A stretch of 64,000 nt of DNA from Lumnitzera littorea (Eukaryota; Streptophyta; Magnoliopsida; Myrtales; Combretaceae), in the NCBI GenBank assembly GCA_024138015.1, contig JAMXBB010000004.1, forward strand, positions 80,387,613 through 80,451,612. Reading direction: 5' to 3'. The notes below the pieces were generated by a model that was not told the DNA's origin, did not search any database, and saw only the letters and a list, made by a program, of their open reading frames with translations. Position numbers and translations under genes: made by a program. This document shows positions 27,658 through 37,899 of the stretch, piece by piece (the stretch's first letter is position 1; every line of letters starts with the position of its first letter).

Positions 27658-30600
27658 GGGACGCTTTGACCGCCTTGGTAAGCCAGCCTATTGATGGCAC
27701 GATCCATGTATTCTTCAAATTTTTATGTCATAGCCAGCTCATGGGGCGCGTTGACCGCCTTGGTGAGTCAGCTCATTAACGACACGATCCAAGTCTTCTT
27801 CAAATTTTTATGTCGTAGCCGGCTCAAGGGGCGCTCTGACCGCCTTGGTGAGTCTTTTCATTAAGGGCACGATCCAAGTCTTCTTCAAATTTTTTTATCT
27901 TAACCAGCTCAAGGGGTGCTTTGACCGCCTTGGTGTGTCAGCTCATTAAGGGCACGATCCAAGTCTTCTTCAAATTTTTTGGTCTTAGCCAGCTCAAAGG
28001 GTGCTTTGACCGCATTGGTGAGTTAGCTCATTAAGGGCACAATGCAAGACTTCTTCAAATTCTTAAGCCTTAGCGAGCTCAAGGGGTGCTTTGTCCGCCT
28101 TGGTGAGTCAGCTCATTAAGGGCACGATCCATGTGTTCTTCAAATTTTTAGGTCTTAGCCAGCTCACGAGGCACTTTGATCGCCTTGGTGAGTCAGCTCA
28201 GAAAGGGCACGATCCATGCCTTCTTCAAATGTTTAGGTCTTACCCAGGTCATGGGGCGCTTTCACTGCCTTGCTGAGTCAGCTCATTAAGGACACGATCA
28301 ATGTCCTGTTCAAATATTTAGGTCGTAGCCGACTCAAGGGTTGCTTTGACCGCCTTGGTGAGTCGGCTCATTAAGGGAGGGATCCAAGGCTTCTTCAAAT
28401 TTTTAGGTCTTAGCAAGCTCAAGGGTCGTTTTTACCGTTTTAGTGAGTCAGCTCATTAAGGGCATGATCCTAGTCTTCTTCAAATTTTTAGGTCTTAGCT
28501 AGCTCAAGGGATGCTTTCACCGCCTTGGTGAGTTAAGTCATTAAGGGCACGATCCAAGTCTTCCTCAAATTTTTAGTTCCTAGCTAGCTGATGGGCCGCT
28601 TCGACCGCCTTATTGAGTCAGCACATTAAGGGAACAATCGAAGTCTTCTTCAAATTTTTAGCTCTTAGCCAGCTCATGGGGTGCTTTGACCGCGTTCGTG
28701 AGTCAGCTCATTAATGGTACAATCTAAGACTTCTTCAAATTTTTAGGTCTTAGCCAGCTCATGGGGCGCTTTGACCACCTTGGTGAGTCAGCTCAATAAG
28801 GGCACGATCCATGTCTTCTTCAAATTTTTAGGTGTTAGCCAGCTCATGGGGCGCTTTGATCACCTTGGTGAGTCAGCTCATTAAGGACACGATCCATCTC
28901 CACTTCAAATTTTTAGGTCTTAGCCAACTCAATGGGCACTTTGACCGCATTGGTGAGTCAGCTCATTTAGGGTACGATCCACGTCTTCTTCAAATTTTTA
29001 GTTCTTAGCCAGCTCATGGGGCACTTTGACTGCCTTAGTGAGTCAGCTCGTTAAGGGTACGATCTAAGTCTTCTTCAAATTTTTAGGACATAGCCAGCTC
29101 ATGGGGCGCTTTGACCGCCTTCGTAAGTCAGCTCAAGATGGGCACGATCTAAATTTTCGTGAAATTTTTTGGTCCTAGCCAGCTCATGGGGCGCTTTGAC
29201 TGCCTTGGTAAGTCAACCTATTGAGGGCACGATCCAAGTTTTCTTCAAATTTTTTGGTCTTAGCCAGCTCATGGTGCCCTTTGACCACTTTGGTAAGTCA
29301 ACCCATTGAGGGCATGATCCAAGTTTTCTTCAAATTTTTTGGTCTTAGCCAGCTGAAGGGGCACTTTCATCGCCTTGGTGTGTCAGCTCATTGAGGGTAT
29401 GATCTAAGTCTTCTTCAAATTCTTATGTCTTAGCCAGCACAAGGGGCGCTTTGACCACCTTGGTAAGTCTGCTCATTAAGGGTACGATCCAAGTCTAATT
29501 CAAATTTTTAGGTCTTAGCCAACTCTTGGGGCGCTTTGACCAAGTTGGTGAGTTAGCTCATTCATGGCATAATCCAAGTCTTCTACAAATTTTTAGGTCT
29601 TAGCCAGCACAAGGGGCGCTTTGACCGCCTTGGTGATTCAGATATTTAGGGGCACAATCTAAGCCTTCTTCAAATTTTTAGGACTTAGCCAGCTCAAAGA
29701 GCGCTTTGACCGCCTTGGTGAGTCAGCTCATTGAGGGCACGATGCATGACTTCTTCAAATTTTTACGCCTTAGCAAGCTGAAGGGGCGCTTCGACCACCT
29801 TGGTGAGTCAGCTCATTAAGGGTATGATCCACGTCTTCTTCAAATTTTTAGTTCTTGGCCAGCATATGGGGTACTTTGACCGCCTTGGTGCGTCAGCTCA
29901 ATAAGGGTACGATCCATGTCTTCTTCAAATTTTTAGGTGTTAGCCAGCTCATGGGGCGCTTTGATCACAATGGTGAGTCAGCTCATTAAGTACACGATCC
30001 AGCTCCGCTTCAAATTTTTAGGTCTTAGCCAACTTAATGGGCGCTTTGACCGCATTGGTGAGTTAGCCCATTTATAGTACGATCCACGTCTTCTTCAAAT
30101 TTTTAGTTCTTAGCCAGCTCATGGGACGCTTTAACTGCCTTGGTGAGTCAGCTCATTAAGGGCACGATCTAAGACTTCTTCAAATTTTTAGGACATAGCC
30201 AGCTCATGGGGCGCTTTGACCGCCTTCGTGAGTCAGCTCAATGAGAGCACGATGTAAATTTTCTTGAAATTTTTTGGTCTTAGCCAACTCATGGGGCGCT
30301 TTGACCGCCTTGGTAAGTCAACCTATTGAGGGTACGATCCAAGTTTTCTTCAAATTTTTAGATCTTAGCGAGGTCAAGGGGCACATTGACCGCCTTGGTG
30401 TGTCAGCTCATTAAGGGCACAATCCAAGTCTTCTTCAAATTTTTATGTCTTAGGCAGTACGAGGGGCACTTTGACTGCCTTGGTGAGTCAGCTCATTAAG
30501 GGTACGATCCAAGTCTTCTTCAAATTTTTTGGTCTTAGCCAGCTCATGGTGCCCTTTGACCGCCTTGGTAAGTCAGCCCATTGAGGGCATGATCCAAGTT

Positions 30601-31039
30601 TTCTTCATATTTTTAGGTCTTAGCTAGCTGAAGGGGCGCTTTCATCGCCTTGGTGTGTCAGCTCATTGTGGGTATGATCTAAGTCTTCTTCAAATTCTTA
30701 TGTCTTAGCCAGCGCAACGGGCGCTTTGACTGCCTTGGTAAGTCTGCTCAATAAGGGTACCATCCAAGTCTTGCTCAAATTTTTAGGTCTTAGCCAACTC
30801 TTGGGGCGCTTTGACCAAGTTGGTGAGTCAGCTCATTCATGGCATAATTCAAGTCTTCTACAAATTTTTAGGTCTTAGCCAGCTCAAGGGGTGTTTTGAC
30901 CGCCTTGGCGATTCAGATATTTAGGGGCACAATCCAAGCCTTCTTCAAATTTTTAGGACTTAGCCAGCTCAAAGAGCGCTTTGACCGCCTTGGTGAGTCA
31001 GCTCATTAAGGGCACGATGCATGACTTCTTGAAATTTTT

Positions 31040-31040
31040 N
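31040..31040. other. Single ambiguous base (N) at a likely assembly join
   Basis: The only non-ACGT character in the window. Sequence right after it, from 31041, repeats sequence that begins 112 bp earlier at 30929, with about four mismatches. The 85-bp register is broken here by 27 bp. Confidence 0.9.
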
Positions 31041-32339
31041 ACAATCCAAGCCTTCTTCAAATTTTTAGGACTTAGCCAGCTCAAAGAGCGCTTTGACTGC
31101 CTTGGTGAATCAGCTCATTAAGGGTACGATGCATGACTTCTTCAAATTTTTACGCCTTAGCAAGCTCAAGGGGCGCTTCGACCACCTTGGTGAGTCAGCT
31201 CATTAAGGGTACGATCCACGTCTTCTTCAAATTTTTAGTTCTTGGCCCACATATGGGGCACTTTGACCGCCTTGGTGAGTCAGCTCAGTAAGGGCACGAT
31301 CTATGTCTTCTTCAAATTTTTAGGTGTTAACCAGCTTATGGGGCGCTTTGATCACAATGGTGAGTTAGCTCATTAAGGGCACGATCCAACTCCGTTTCAA
31401 ATTTTTAGGTCTTAGCCAACTCAATGGGCGCTTTGACCGCATTGGTGAGTCAGCTCATTTATAGTACGATCCACGTCTTCTTCAAATTTTTAGTTCTTAG
31501 CTAGCTCATGGGGCGCTTTAACTGCCTTGGTGAGTCATCTCATTAAGGGCACAATTTTAGTCTTCTTCAAATTTTTAGGACATAGCCAGCTCATGGGGCG
31601 CTTTGACCGCCTTCGTGAGTCAACTCAATAAGGGTACGATCTAAATTTTCTTGAAATTTTTTGGTCTTAGCCAACTCATAGGGCGCTTTGACTGCCTTGG
31701 TAAGTCAACCTATTGAGGGCACAATCCAAGTTTTCTTTAAATTTTTAGGTCTTAGCGAAGTCAAGGGGCACATTGACCACCTTGGTGTGTTAGCTCATTA
31801 AGGGCACAATTTAAGTCTTCTTCAAATTTTTATGTGTTGGGCAGCAGGAAGGGCGCTTTGACCGCCTTGGTGAGTCAGCTCATTAAGGGTATGATCTAAG
31901 TTTTCTTCAAATTTTTAGGTCTTAGCCAGCTCAAAAGGCGCTTTCATCGCCTTGGTGTGTCAGCTCATTGAGGGTATGATCCAAGTCTTCTTCGAATTCT
32001 TATGTCTTAGCCAGCGCAAGGGGCGCTTTGACCGCCTTAGTGAGTCTGCTCATTAAGGGTACGATCTAAGTCTTGTTCAAATTTTTAGGTCTTAACTAGC
32101 TCATGGGGCGCTTTGACCACGTTGGTGAGTTAGCTCATTAATGGCATAATCCAAGTCTTCTTCAAATTTTTAGGTCTTAGCCAGCTCAAGGGGCGCTTTG
32201 ACCGCCTTTGTGATTCAGATCGTTAAGGGCACAATCTAAGCCTTCTTCAAAATTTTAGGACTTAGCCAGCTCAAAGGGCGCTTTGACCGCCTTGGTGAGT
32301 CAGCTCATTAAGGGCACGATGCATGACTTCTTCAAATTT

Positions 32340-32372
32340 TTACACCTTAGCAAGCTCATTAAGGGCACGATC
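32340..32372. repeat. Truncated satellite monomer (about 50 bp)
   Basis: The monomer runs from a TTTTTACACC core to CAAGCTC and then directly into ATTAAGGGCACG. The stretch that normally follows (GGGGCGCTT... to GAGTCAGCTC) is missing, a loss of about 35 bp. AGCTC occurs at both ends of the missing piece, so deletion between short direct repeats is the simplest reading. The equivalent monomers at about 29770 and 31155 are full length. Confidence 0.75.
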
Positions 32373-33308
32373 CACGTCTTCTTCAAATTTTTAGTTCTTG
32401 GCCAGCATATGGGGCGCTTTGACCGCCTTGGTAAGTTGGCTTATTTAGGGCACGATGAAAGTCTTTTTCAAAATTTTAGTAGTTAGCTAGCTCAAGGGAA
32501 GCTTTGATCGCCTTGGTGAGTTAGCTGATAAATGGTACGATCCATGTCTTCTTCAAATTTTTAGGTCTTAGCCAGCTCATGGGGCACTTTGACTGTGTTG
32601 GTGAGTCAGCTCATTAAGGACACGATCAAAGTCCTCTTTAAATATTTAGGTCGTAGCCGGCTCAAGGGTCGCTTTGACCGCCTTGGTGAGTCGGCTCATT
32701 AAGGGCACGATCCAAGGCTTCTTCAAATTTTTAGGTCTTAGCTAGCTCAAGGGACGTTTTTACCGCCTTGGTGAGTCGGCTCATTAAAGGTACGATCCAA
32801 GTCTTCGTCAAATTTTTAGGTCTTAGCCAGCTCATAGGGTACTTTGACCACGTTGGTGAGTATGCTCATTTATGGCACAATCTAAGTCTTGTTGAAATTT
32901 TTAGGTCTTAGCCAACTCGTGGGGCGCTTTGACCACCTTGGTGAGTCAGCTCATTATGGACACGATCCAATTTCTCTTCAAATTTTTAGGTCTTAGCCAG
33001 CTCAAGAGGCACTTTGACCGCATTGGTGAGTCAGCTCATTTAGGGTACGATCCACATCTTCTTTAAATTTTTAGGTCTTAACTAGCTCATGGGGCGCTTT
33101 GACTGACTTGGTGAGTCAGCTCATTAAGGGTACTGTAAACCCCTAAAATTATCAACCTAGTTTTTGAAATAGACTCAACTATGTTAGACAATTTAGGAGT
33201 TGACAAGGCTAATGAAAGTGAAAACCCCAAAAGAAATACTTAATCGCGTAAAGAACTTTTCTATCCTAAATGTTTCTAAATGCTAAAGATTTTATTCAAA
33301 AGTGATAG

Positions 33309-33376
33309 AAACCCTAAAAATGATTATCTTAAAGACATAGGTGCACTAATCTGACATGATATACCCTAAAACCCTA
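33309..33376 (+). promoter_or_regulatory. Telobox motifs in the LTR
   Basis: AAACCCTAA occurs at 33309-33317 and 33368-33376, and the reverse form TTAGGGTT at 33547-33554. AAACCCTAA is the plant telobox, known from promoters and bound by telomere-repeat-binding proteins. Here the function is inference; three motifs are too few for an interstitial telomere tract. Confidence 0.45.
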
Positions 33377-33788
33377 ATTGATAATATAATGCTCATATTT
33401 TGCCAAATCACTAGTAAAAGGTTAGAGATGACCCTCATTCATGCTTATATGATTCGAATCCTTAGGTAATCCATTAGAAATTAAGATAATGAGTCATAGA
33501 TTATATTTACTTCTTAAGTAAGTGATTAAGATAGTCTCACCTAGAATTAGGGTTATAGTTGAAGATTAGGGTACATGTAGTGAACTTTAATACTCAAATT
33601 AGTACTTTTTGCATTTGTTATTCAAAGTGGTTTATCAAATGAGATATATAAGCTATAAAGACCTAAGGTAAGACCTCATCAACTATGTTTACTAATCAAT
33701 TAATCAAATATCTCATTTCCTTCATTTCTCCCCTTATTTCCCTTAAATACTACATTATGTGCACAAAATTGCACATATTTGAGGAATG

Positions 33789-33874
33789 TTGACTAAGATA
33801 ATGCATGTTGACCAAAGTCAAAGGGTTGACCAAGTCAACACATGTTGACTAAAGCTAACACTTTGAAAAGTCAA
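33789..33874 (+). promoter_or_regulatory. Cluster of seven W-box cores (TTGAC) in the LTR
   Basis: Seven TTGAC/GTCAA cores within 86 bp: plus strand at 33789, 33808, 33826 and 33845, minus strand (GTCAA) at about 33817, 33834 and 33870. Several extend to TTGACC or TTGACT, the W-box bound by WRKY factors. The density is far above chance and suggests a stress-responsive enhancer in the LTR's upstream part, but the role is inferred from motif only. Confidence 0.5.
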
Positions 33875-34665
33875 AGACCTTAAGAGATAAGGAAAATATC
33901 TTAACTTCTTAATGATGGCTTTCTTTTCTTTTCCTTTTGATTTTTCTTTTCCCTTTCCTCACAATTGTTGCCGTCCACATTTGGTCCTTCTAGACCCTAC
34001 CATTTGTTGTCTTCCATAATTAAAAACAAGACAAAAGAAACAAATCAAAACCTCCCTTTCCATGCCGTGAACTTCCCTTTCCTCTTTCACTTTCATTCTT
34101 TTGCTTTTGTCTCCATAACTTCAATAGAATTAAAGGTATGTCTTTAAGTTGTTTTATGTTACTTTATGTTATTCATTAGTTAGTTAATTAGGTAGATTAG
34201 ATAAGTAGTTAGGTGTTTAGTGATGTCTTGAAGAAGAGGAAACAAAGTTTCCATCTTTAAGTGTAGAAAGTGAAGAATCATGAAGGAGATGGAAGAAATA
34301 CATGTGTATGTACTCTTAGGTATGTGTACATAAAGAAATACCAAAGGAATACATGTGAACCTTTATACATAAGTATTTATCATGTACATAACCTAACTTA
34401 AGACCATATCTAACTATATATGTGTATACTATACTAAATACATACATAGAAATACAAAAGGATGAAATTGAGAGGATTTTCTTAAGAGAAAATTTGGCAT
34501 ACGAATTTTAGTATAAAAATACGTATCCAACCGTAAAGGTATATGAGTAGGAATACATGTATAAATACAGTATAAATATATGTAGATGTATAAGTATATG
34601 TATGTATAAGGTATATGTACATAATTATAAAGTAAGGAACAAATGTACATAAGACATGTACATAT

Positions 34666-34810
34666 GACATAAGCATGAGGTGATGCTTATGTAATTAAAT
34701 GATGAGGTGAGTAATGACATAAGCATATGATGACATAAGCCATGACATAAGCAAGTGATGACATAAGCAATGACATAAATAAAAGATGATGTAAGCAATG
34801 ACATAAGCAT
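34666..34810 (+). repeat. Short irregular tandem repeat GACATAAGCA in the LTR
   Basis: GACATAAGCA or near versions occur about eight times between 34666 and 34809 (for example at 34666, 34716, 34732, 34744, 34760, 34772 and 34800), spaced irregularly at about 10-50 bp, with one inverted copy (TGCTTATGT) near 34685. It gives rise to spurious minus-strand ORFs rich in His, Cys and Met. Confidence 0.7.
34667..34692. other. Perfect 10-bp inverted repeat (hairpin) in the LTR
   Basis: ACATAAGCAT (34667-34676) and ATGCTTATGT (34683-34692) are exact reverse complements with a 6-nt loop, GAGGTG. It lies at the start of the GACATAAGCA tandem repeat. No T-run follows, so it is not terminator-like. Function unknown. 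Confidence 0.6.
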
Positions 34811-35579
34811 AGGTTTAGAAGATGAGAAAAATAAGAAAAATGTAGGTAATTAGGTATTAAAATCAGTAAATCCTAATACACCTTGTAAATTAGATTATAA
34901 CTAATTCAGTACATGAATTAGTAATAATAAAGTAAATCCCTTAATTATAAGAATTTAAGGAATAAAGGCTATAAATATAAGTAATAAGAATACTTAAGTA
35001 TTATAGCTAAAAATTTCTATAAATTTAGTTTATAATGTAAAATAGGGGTCTTGACATCCAAAACAGACATTACTATGTGAATATACGTCCAAAAACGATG
35101 AAAAACGACTATAACTTCATAAATATCAGAAATAAAACGAAAAAGTTATATACGATTAATAATAAAGTCTAACCGGGTAAAAGTTGATAGTAGTCTAAGT
35201 AGAATTAGGTAATTAGATGTTTAGAATTATTAGTTAATTCAAGTACTTACTAGCCTTATTGAATTGTAATGATCAGGTGACCTTGAGGAGCGTAAGGACC
35301 TCCCGATCGACTACTACGATTAGGACGAATCACTATAGCCGAGTGAGTATTTACCCAATGACTCCATGCTTGTTTTGTGATTGTAGATAGTGGACTTGAA
35401 TACTATTGTCAATTGATGATTGTGTGGGGTTTGGGAAACGCCTGTGTATGCTGATATGTCTTGAGTTTTGAACTTATCTTAACTATTGATAATGCTATGT
35501 TTGTTGCATGGTTGGATAGAAAATGAATGTGTGTACAATTAGATGGTCATAGCATAATTTGAACCTAATTATACTTGGC

Positions 35580-35590
35580 CTATAAAAAGG
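35580..35590 (+). promoter_or_regulatory. Candidate TATA box of the LTR promoter
   Basis: CTATAAAAAGG at 35580-35590 matches a plant TATA box well. If used, transcription would start about 30 bp downstream and leave roughly 900 bp of R/U5 before the PBS. Other A/T runs such as TATAAATATA near 34972 are weaker alternatives in a generally AT-rich region. Confidence 0.4.
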
Positions 35591-36528
35591 AAATTGGGAC
35601 ATGCATTAACATGCATAGCATGGATACTATTCTGGCCATCACATCACACGGAGGTAAAGAGAGGCTATTCGGGGGTTAATATTATTCATTTATTTGGTTC
35701 TGTACGGTGCACTCGTACAAAATGACCTTACCCTGGCTTGCAAGAATACTAGGCGTTGGAGGCGCCAACCGCTTGGCTAAGGGTCGAGTCTAGAGGCCTC
35801 CGTTTAGGGGTGAGTGTGGACTACGGGGGCCTACTCACAATTATACTAGAACTTGGGTTTTTCTGAAAATAAAAGAATTATTTGATATAAGTACGGAACG
35901 TGGAGTTTCGTAGTAAAGTAAGTTCTAGTATAATACCCGGATCTGATTGGTGCCGTGTAAACTCCAACCTTGACTTCGGAGGGCGTTAAATCTGAGTTAT
36001 GTATATGAACTAGTTAATTATACGTGTTGTTTGGCATTCTGGTTGATCATTCATTCATATGCTTGAATATAATGTACTTATAACTTACTTGTAGTGTGGC
36101 TGAGGGTTTTGCTCACTAAGCTTAAGCTTACACTCCTTTAGACTTTTGTTGCAGGATAGCCTATTCATAGAGGCAGGACGAGGGATGCCACAGGTTAGCC
36201 TGGGGACTTGGGCAAGAGCGAGTTGTCCTGTGTAATGAGAGAGAATAGTTTAAGTGGAATATTACTCATGTACTTTTGTTTATCTTATTATTATAGACCT
36301 AGACATACTTAAACACTGTGTATTGTAAGCTTTATAACTTAAATTTTATATAAATATGTTTGTGTAATGATATCATGTGAGTCTGGATGTTCTTTGGAAA
36401 CTAGTGGTTGTAGAGCCTTGTATATTGTGTGAAGAGTTCTTGATTGGAAGGGTAACCAATCAGGGGTTCTTCGTACAATATACGGCTTCTGCCATGACTA
36501 GGCCGTCCTCAGTTCGTGATAGATTTAG

Positions 36529-36540
36529 TGGTATCAGAGC
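36529..36540 (+). other. Primer binding site for initiator tRNA-Met
   Basis: TGGTATCAGAGC is the complement of the 3' end of plant initiator tRNA-Met, the primer used by most plant Ty3/gypsy chromoviruses. It sits about 8 bp after the proposed LTR end, which fits minus-strand DNA priming and fixes the LTR/internal boundary. Confidence 0.9.
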
Positions 36541-36725
36541 ATGAGTACAAATAGGGAAATTAAAACACTGACCCTAGACATTTAGACAACCTACTTAGTG
36601 AGTTTGAGTGGGGGTAGAACCGAGTTAAGTATTTAAGCTTTTATGCTTAAATTATACGAATTATATTAACTCTATTTTAAGATCTAATATAAGCCTTATT
36701 GATTTAGGAATTGACACTCTAGTTG
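36541..36725 (+). other. Leader between PBS and pre-gag ORF
   Basis: About 185 bp of non-coding leader, AT-rich, with several stop codons in every frame. No feature recognised beyond its position between the primer binding site and the first ATG of the pre-gag reading frame. Confidence 0.5.
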
Positions 36726-37522
36726 ATGACTAGATGGGTCGTCTTTAGGCAGTAGTGGGGTGAGACATTGTTTAGTTATCGACAACGTTTGCGGATTCTC
36801 TGTAAAGATTTAGCTTTGGTGGGCAGACCTCGTACGATATCGGAGGTATTTGTTGCTTTGGGTCATAGGCTGAATAGCCATTGGCAAGAAAGAAGAAATT
36901 TTTGGAGCTTACAGATTCCTGGTGATATACTAGAGAATGAGGAGATGATGTACTTGCTTGAGTTTGAGGAAAACCCAGGTTATCCTCCTGGATTGATTTT
37001 TCTGATTTATGGAGAGCCTAGACCAACGCCCCCTTCATTTTCCCTTTGGGAAGATGTAGGTTGCGGAGTTACTTTAGCGATTGATAGAAGAATCGATCAT
37101 CCGAGGATTTATACTCCAGGGCATGTTGGTACAGTGGCAGGATTTGGAGTAAATGAAGCTAGGAATTTTAATCCACCACTATTGGAGAATAAGCTTGAGC
37201 CAAAAATCAGATCAGATGCCTTAGCTTTGTATCCTGAGCCTCTTTAGAGACTTCCCCCTGTTTTAGATCCTATTCCTGAGTTTGAGTATTACTAGGTGGA
37301 TCCAGGGCTTCCACCTAAGGTTGTTGTTGGAGGAGATCCCGATGAGACGCTGATGATTCAGCCGGATCCCTTAGAATTCTAGTTATCACGAGAATGGGCT
37401 CAACAAGCTCCTAGTGAAGAATCTAGAGTGAATTCTAGTGTTGGCTCTGTCTTTGGAGTTCTTGAGTATGTACCCCGAGGTGACCCTGATGCTGGACCAT
37501 CATCTTACCCAGGATGGATTTG
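36726..37522 (+). pseudogene. Pre-gag ORF of the retrotransposon, unrecognised protein, broken
   Basis: One reading frame runs from ATG at 36726 to about 37522, roughly 265 codons, with in-frame TAG at 36753, 37245, 37293 and 37380. All four fit CAG to TAG. The longest unbroken piece is 36756-37244. Between stops it looks like real protein: an Arg/Trp-rich start, an acidic middle (ENEEMMYLLEFEENPGYPPG), then Pro-rich sequence with PRPTPPSF. I recognise no domain. It sits between PBS and gag, where most gypsy elements have only leader. It may be a separate upstream ORF, as known from Ogre elements, or the 5' exon of gag: a splice from 37522 to 37900 would join the two frames. That it was once coding is fairly sure from continued open frame between same-type stops; function is unknown. 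Confidence 0.6.
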
Positions 37523-37899
37523 GTAGATGATTGGATAGTTTAAGTATATAGTGGCTTTGTGACTTCAGAGCGATCATGCATGTCACTTTTGTTTGTAAAT
37601 ACTAGGATTATGTGTGATCCTTTTGTACACTAAGTGTTACTTGTAGTAAGGATGATATTTATAAAAACTAGAAGCAGCGGATAGCTAGGTTTGACTAAGG
37701 TTATGTAACCTATGAAACTTGTCCCTTAGGCATAAAGTGATATGGTTGTAAACTCCTTTTGTTTATAAATAATGAAAGTTATAGTTTATGTACCATATGT
37801 GTCTGGATAATTATGTTTACTTTCATTTACATAATGAATGTTAAACTTAATTATTTATGACTAAGTGTTTCTTACTAAAAGTTGGAAATAAATTTTCAG
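37523..37899 (+). other. Candidate intron 1 of the retrotransposon (pre-gag to gag)
   Basis: About 377 bp, AT-rich and closed in all frames, between two stretches of apparent coding sequence. A possible donor is TTTG|GTAGATG at 37523 and a good acceptor is ATTTTCAG|TCAG at 37899. TACTAAA at 37873-37879, about 22 nt upstream, resembles a branch point. Removing it keeps frame from the pre-gag ORF into gag. The donor is not ideal and a chance in-frame match is one in three, so this is a hypothesis; the region could instead be a plain spacer between two ORFs. Confidence 0.4.

Larger units (their letters stand above)
1..33133. repeat. 85-bp tandem satellite array, left block
   Basis: Head-to-tail tandem repeat with an 85-bp period, seen directly: units start at 1, 86, 171 and 256 and the register holds for long distances. 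A typical unit opens TTAAGGGCACGATCCAAGTC, has an A/T core around AAATTTTTAGGTCTTAGCC, then GGGGCGCTTTGACCGCC, and closes near TGAGTCAGCTCA. By length there are about 390 units. Neighbouring units differ at many positions, while units many monomers apart share the same variants, which is the mark of higher-order repeats. Most variation sits at the CpG positions. Short ORFs of about 60-70 codons recur because one plus-strand frame stays open for a little over two monomers; the 85-bp period changes frame every unit, so I do not call them genes. The whole block is covered by this entry; sub-blocks are listed separately. Confidence 0.98.
28300..33133. repeat. Higher-order repeat block D (13-15 monomers per unit)
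   Basis: Distinct monomers recur in order: TTTCATCGCC at 29365, 30640 and 31942, GATCACAA at 29963 and 31350, and GATATTTAGG at 29641 and 30916 (1275 bp, 15 monomers). Spacings across the N at 31040 are off register (1302 and 1387 bp), but become exactly 14 and 15 monomers if a 112-bp duplicated stretch beside the N is discounted. A monomer at about 28313 with AATATTTAGGTCGTAGCC recurs at about 32641, so the block's two ends also match each other. Confidence 0.78.
33134..36521 (+). repeat. 5' long terminal repeat (about 3.4 kb)
   Basis: The left edge is sharp: satellite ends in GGTAC and the element begins TGTAAACCCC, with the TG start usual for LTRs. The right edge is inferred from the primer binding site at 36529: the LTR probably ends at GTGATA (36521), which I read as a decayed GTGACA, giving the expected TGT...ACA ends. 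No second LTR exists in the window to confirm it. The content is AT-rich and non-coding. Minus- and plus-strand ORFs at 33965-34810 are low-complexity and have no recognisable protein. It should hold the promoter and the RNA start site. Confidence 0.8.

Noticed and set aside
1..33133. CRISPR-like array of repeats and spacers
   Set aside because: The repeated unit has no unique spacers; the whole 85 bp recurs with point changes, and the context is eukaryotic.
33309..33376. Interstitial telomeric repeat
   Set aside because: Only two AAACCCTAA motifs, not a tandem run of TTTAGGG; listed as teloboxes only.
33965..34147. Plus-strand 60-codon ORF in the LTR
   Set aside because: Pyrimidine-rich sequence in an LTR, no ATG (starts from an alternative codon), no domain or coding neighbours.
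34429..34810. Three minus-strand ORFs rich in Tyr, Ile, His and Cys in the LTR
   Set aside because: They arise from AT-rich low-complexity DNA and the GACATAAGCA tandem repeat; they overlap one another and have no domain.
36529..36540. tRNA gene at the TGGTATCAGAGC site
   Set aside because: Only the 3'-end complement of tRNA-Met is present, without a cloverleaf or A and B boxes; it is a primer binding site.
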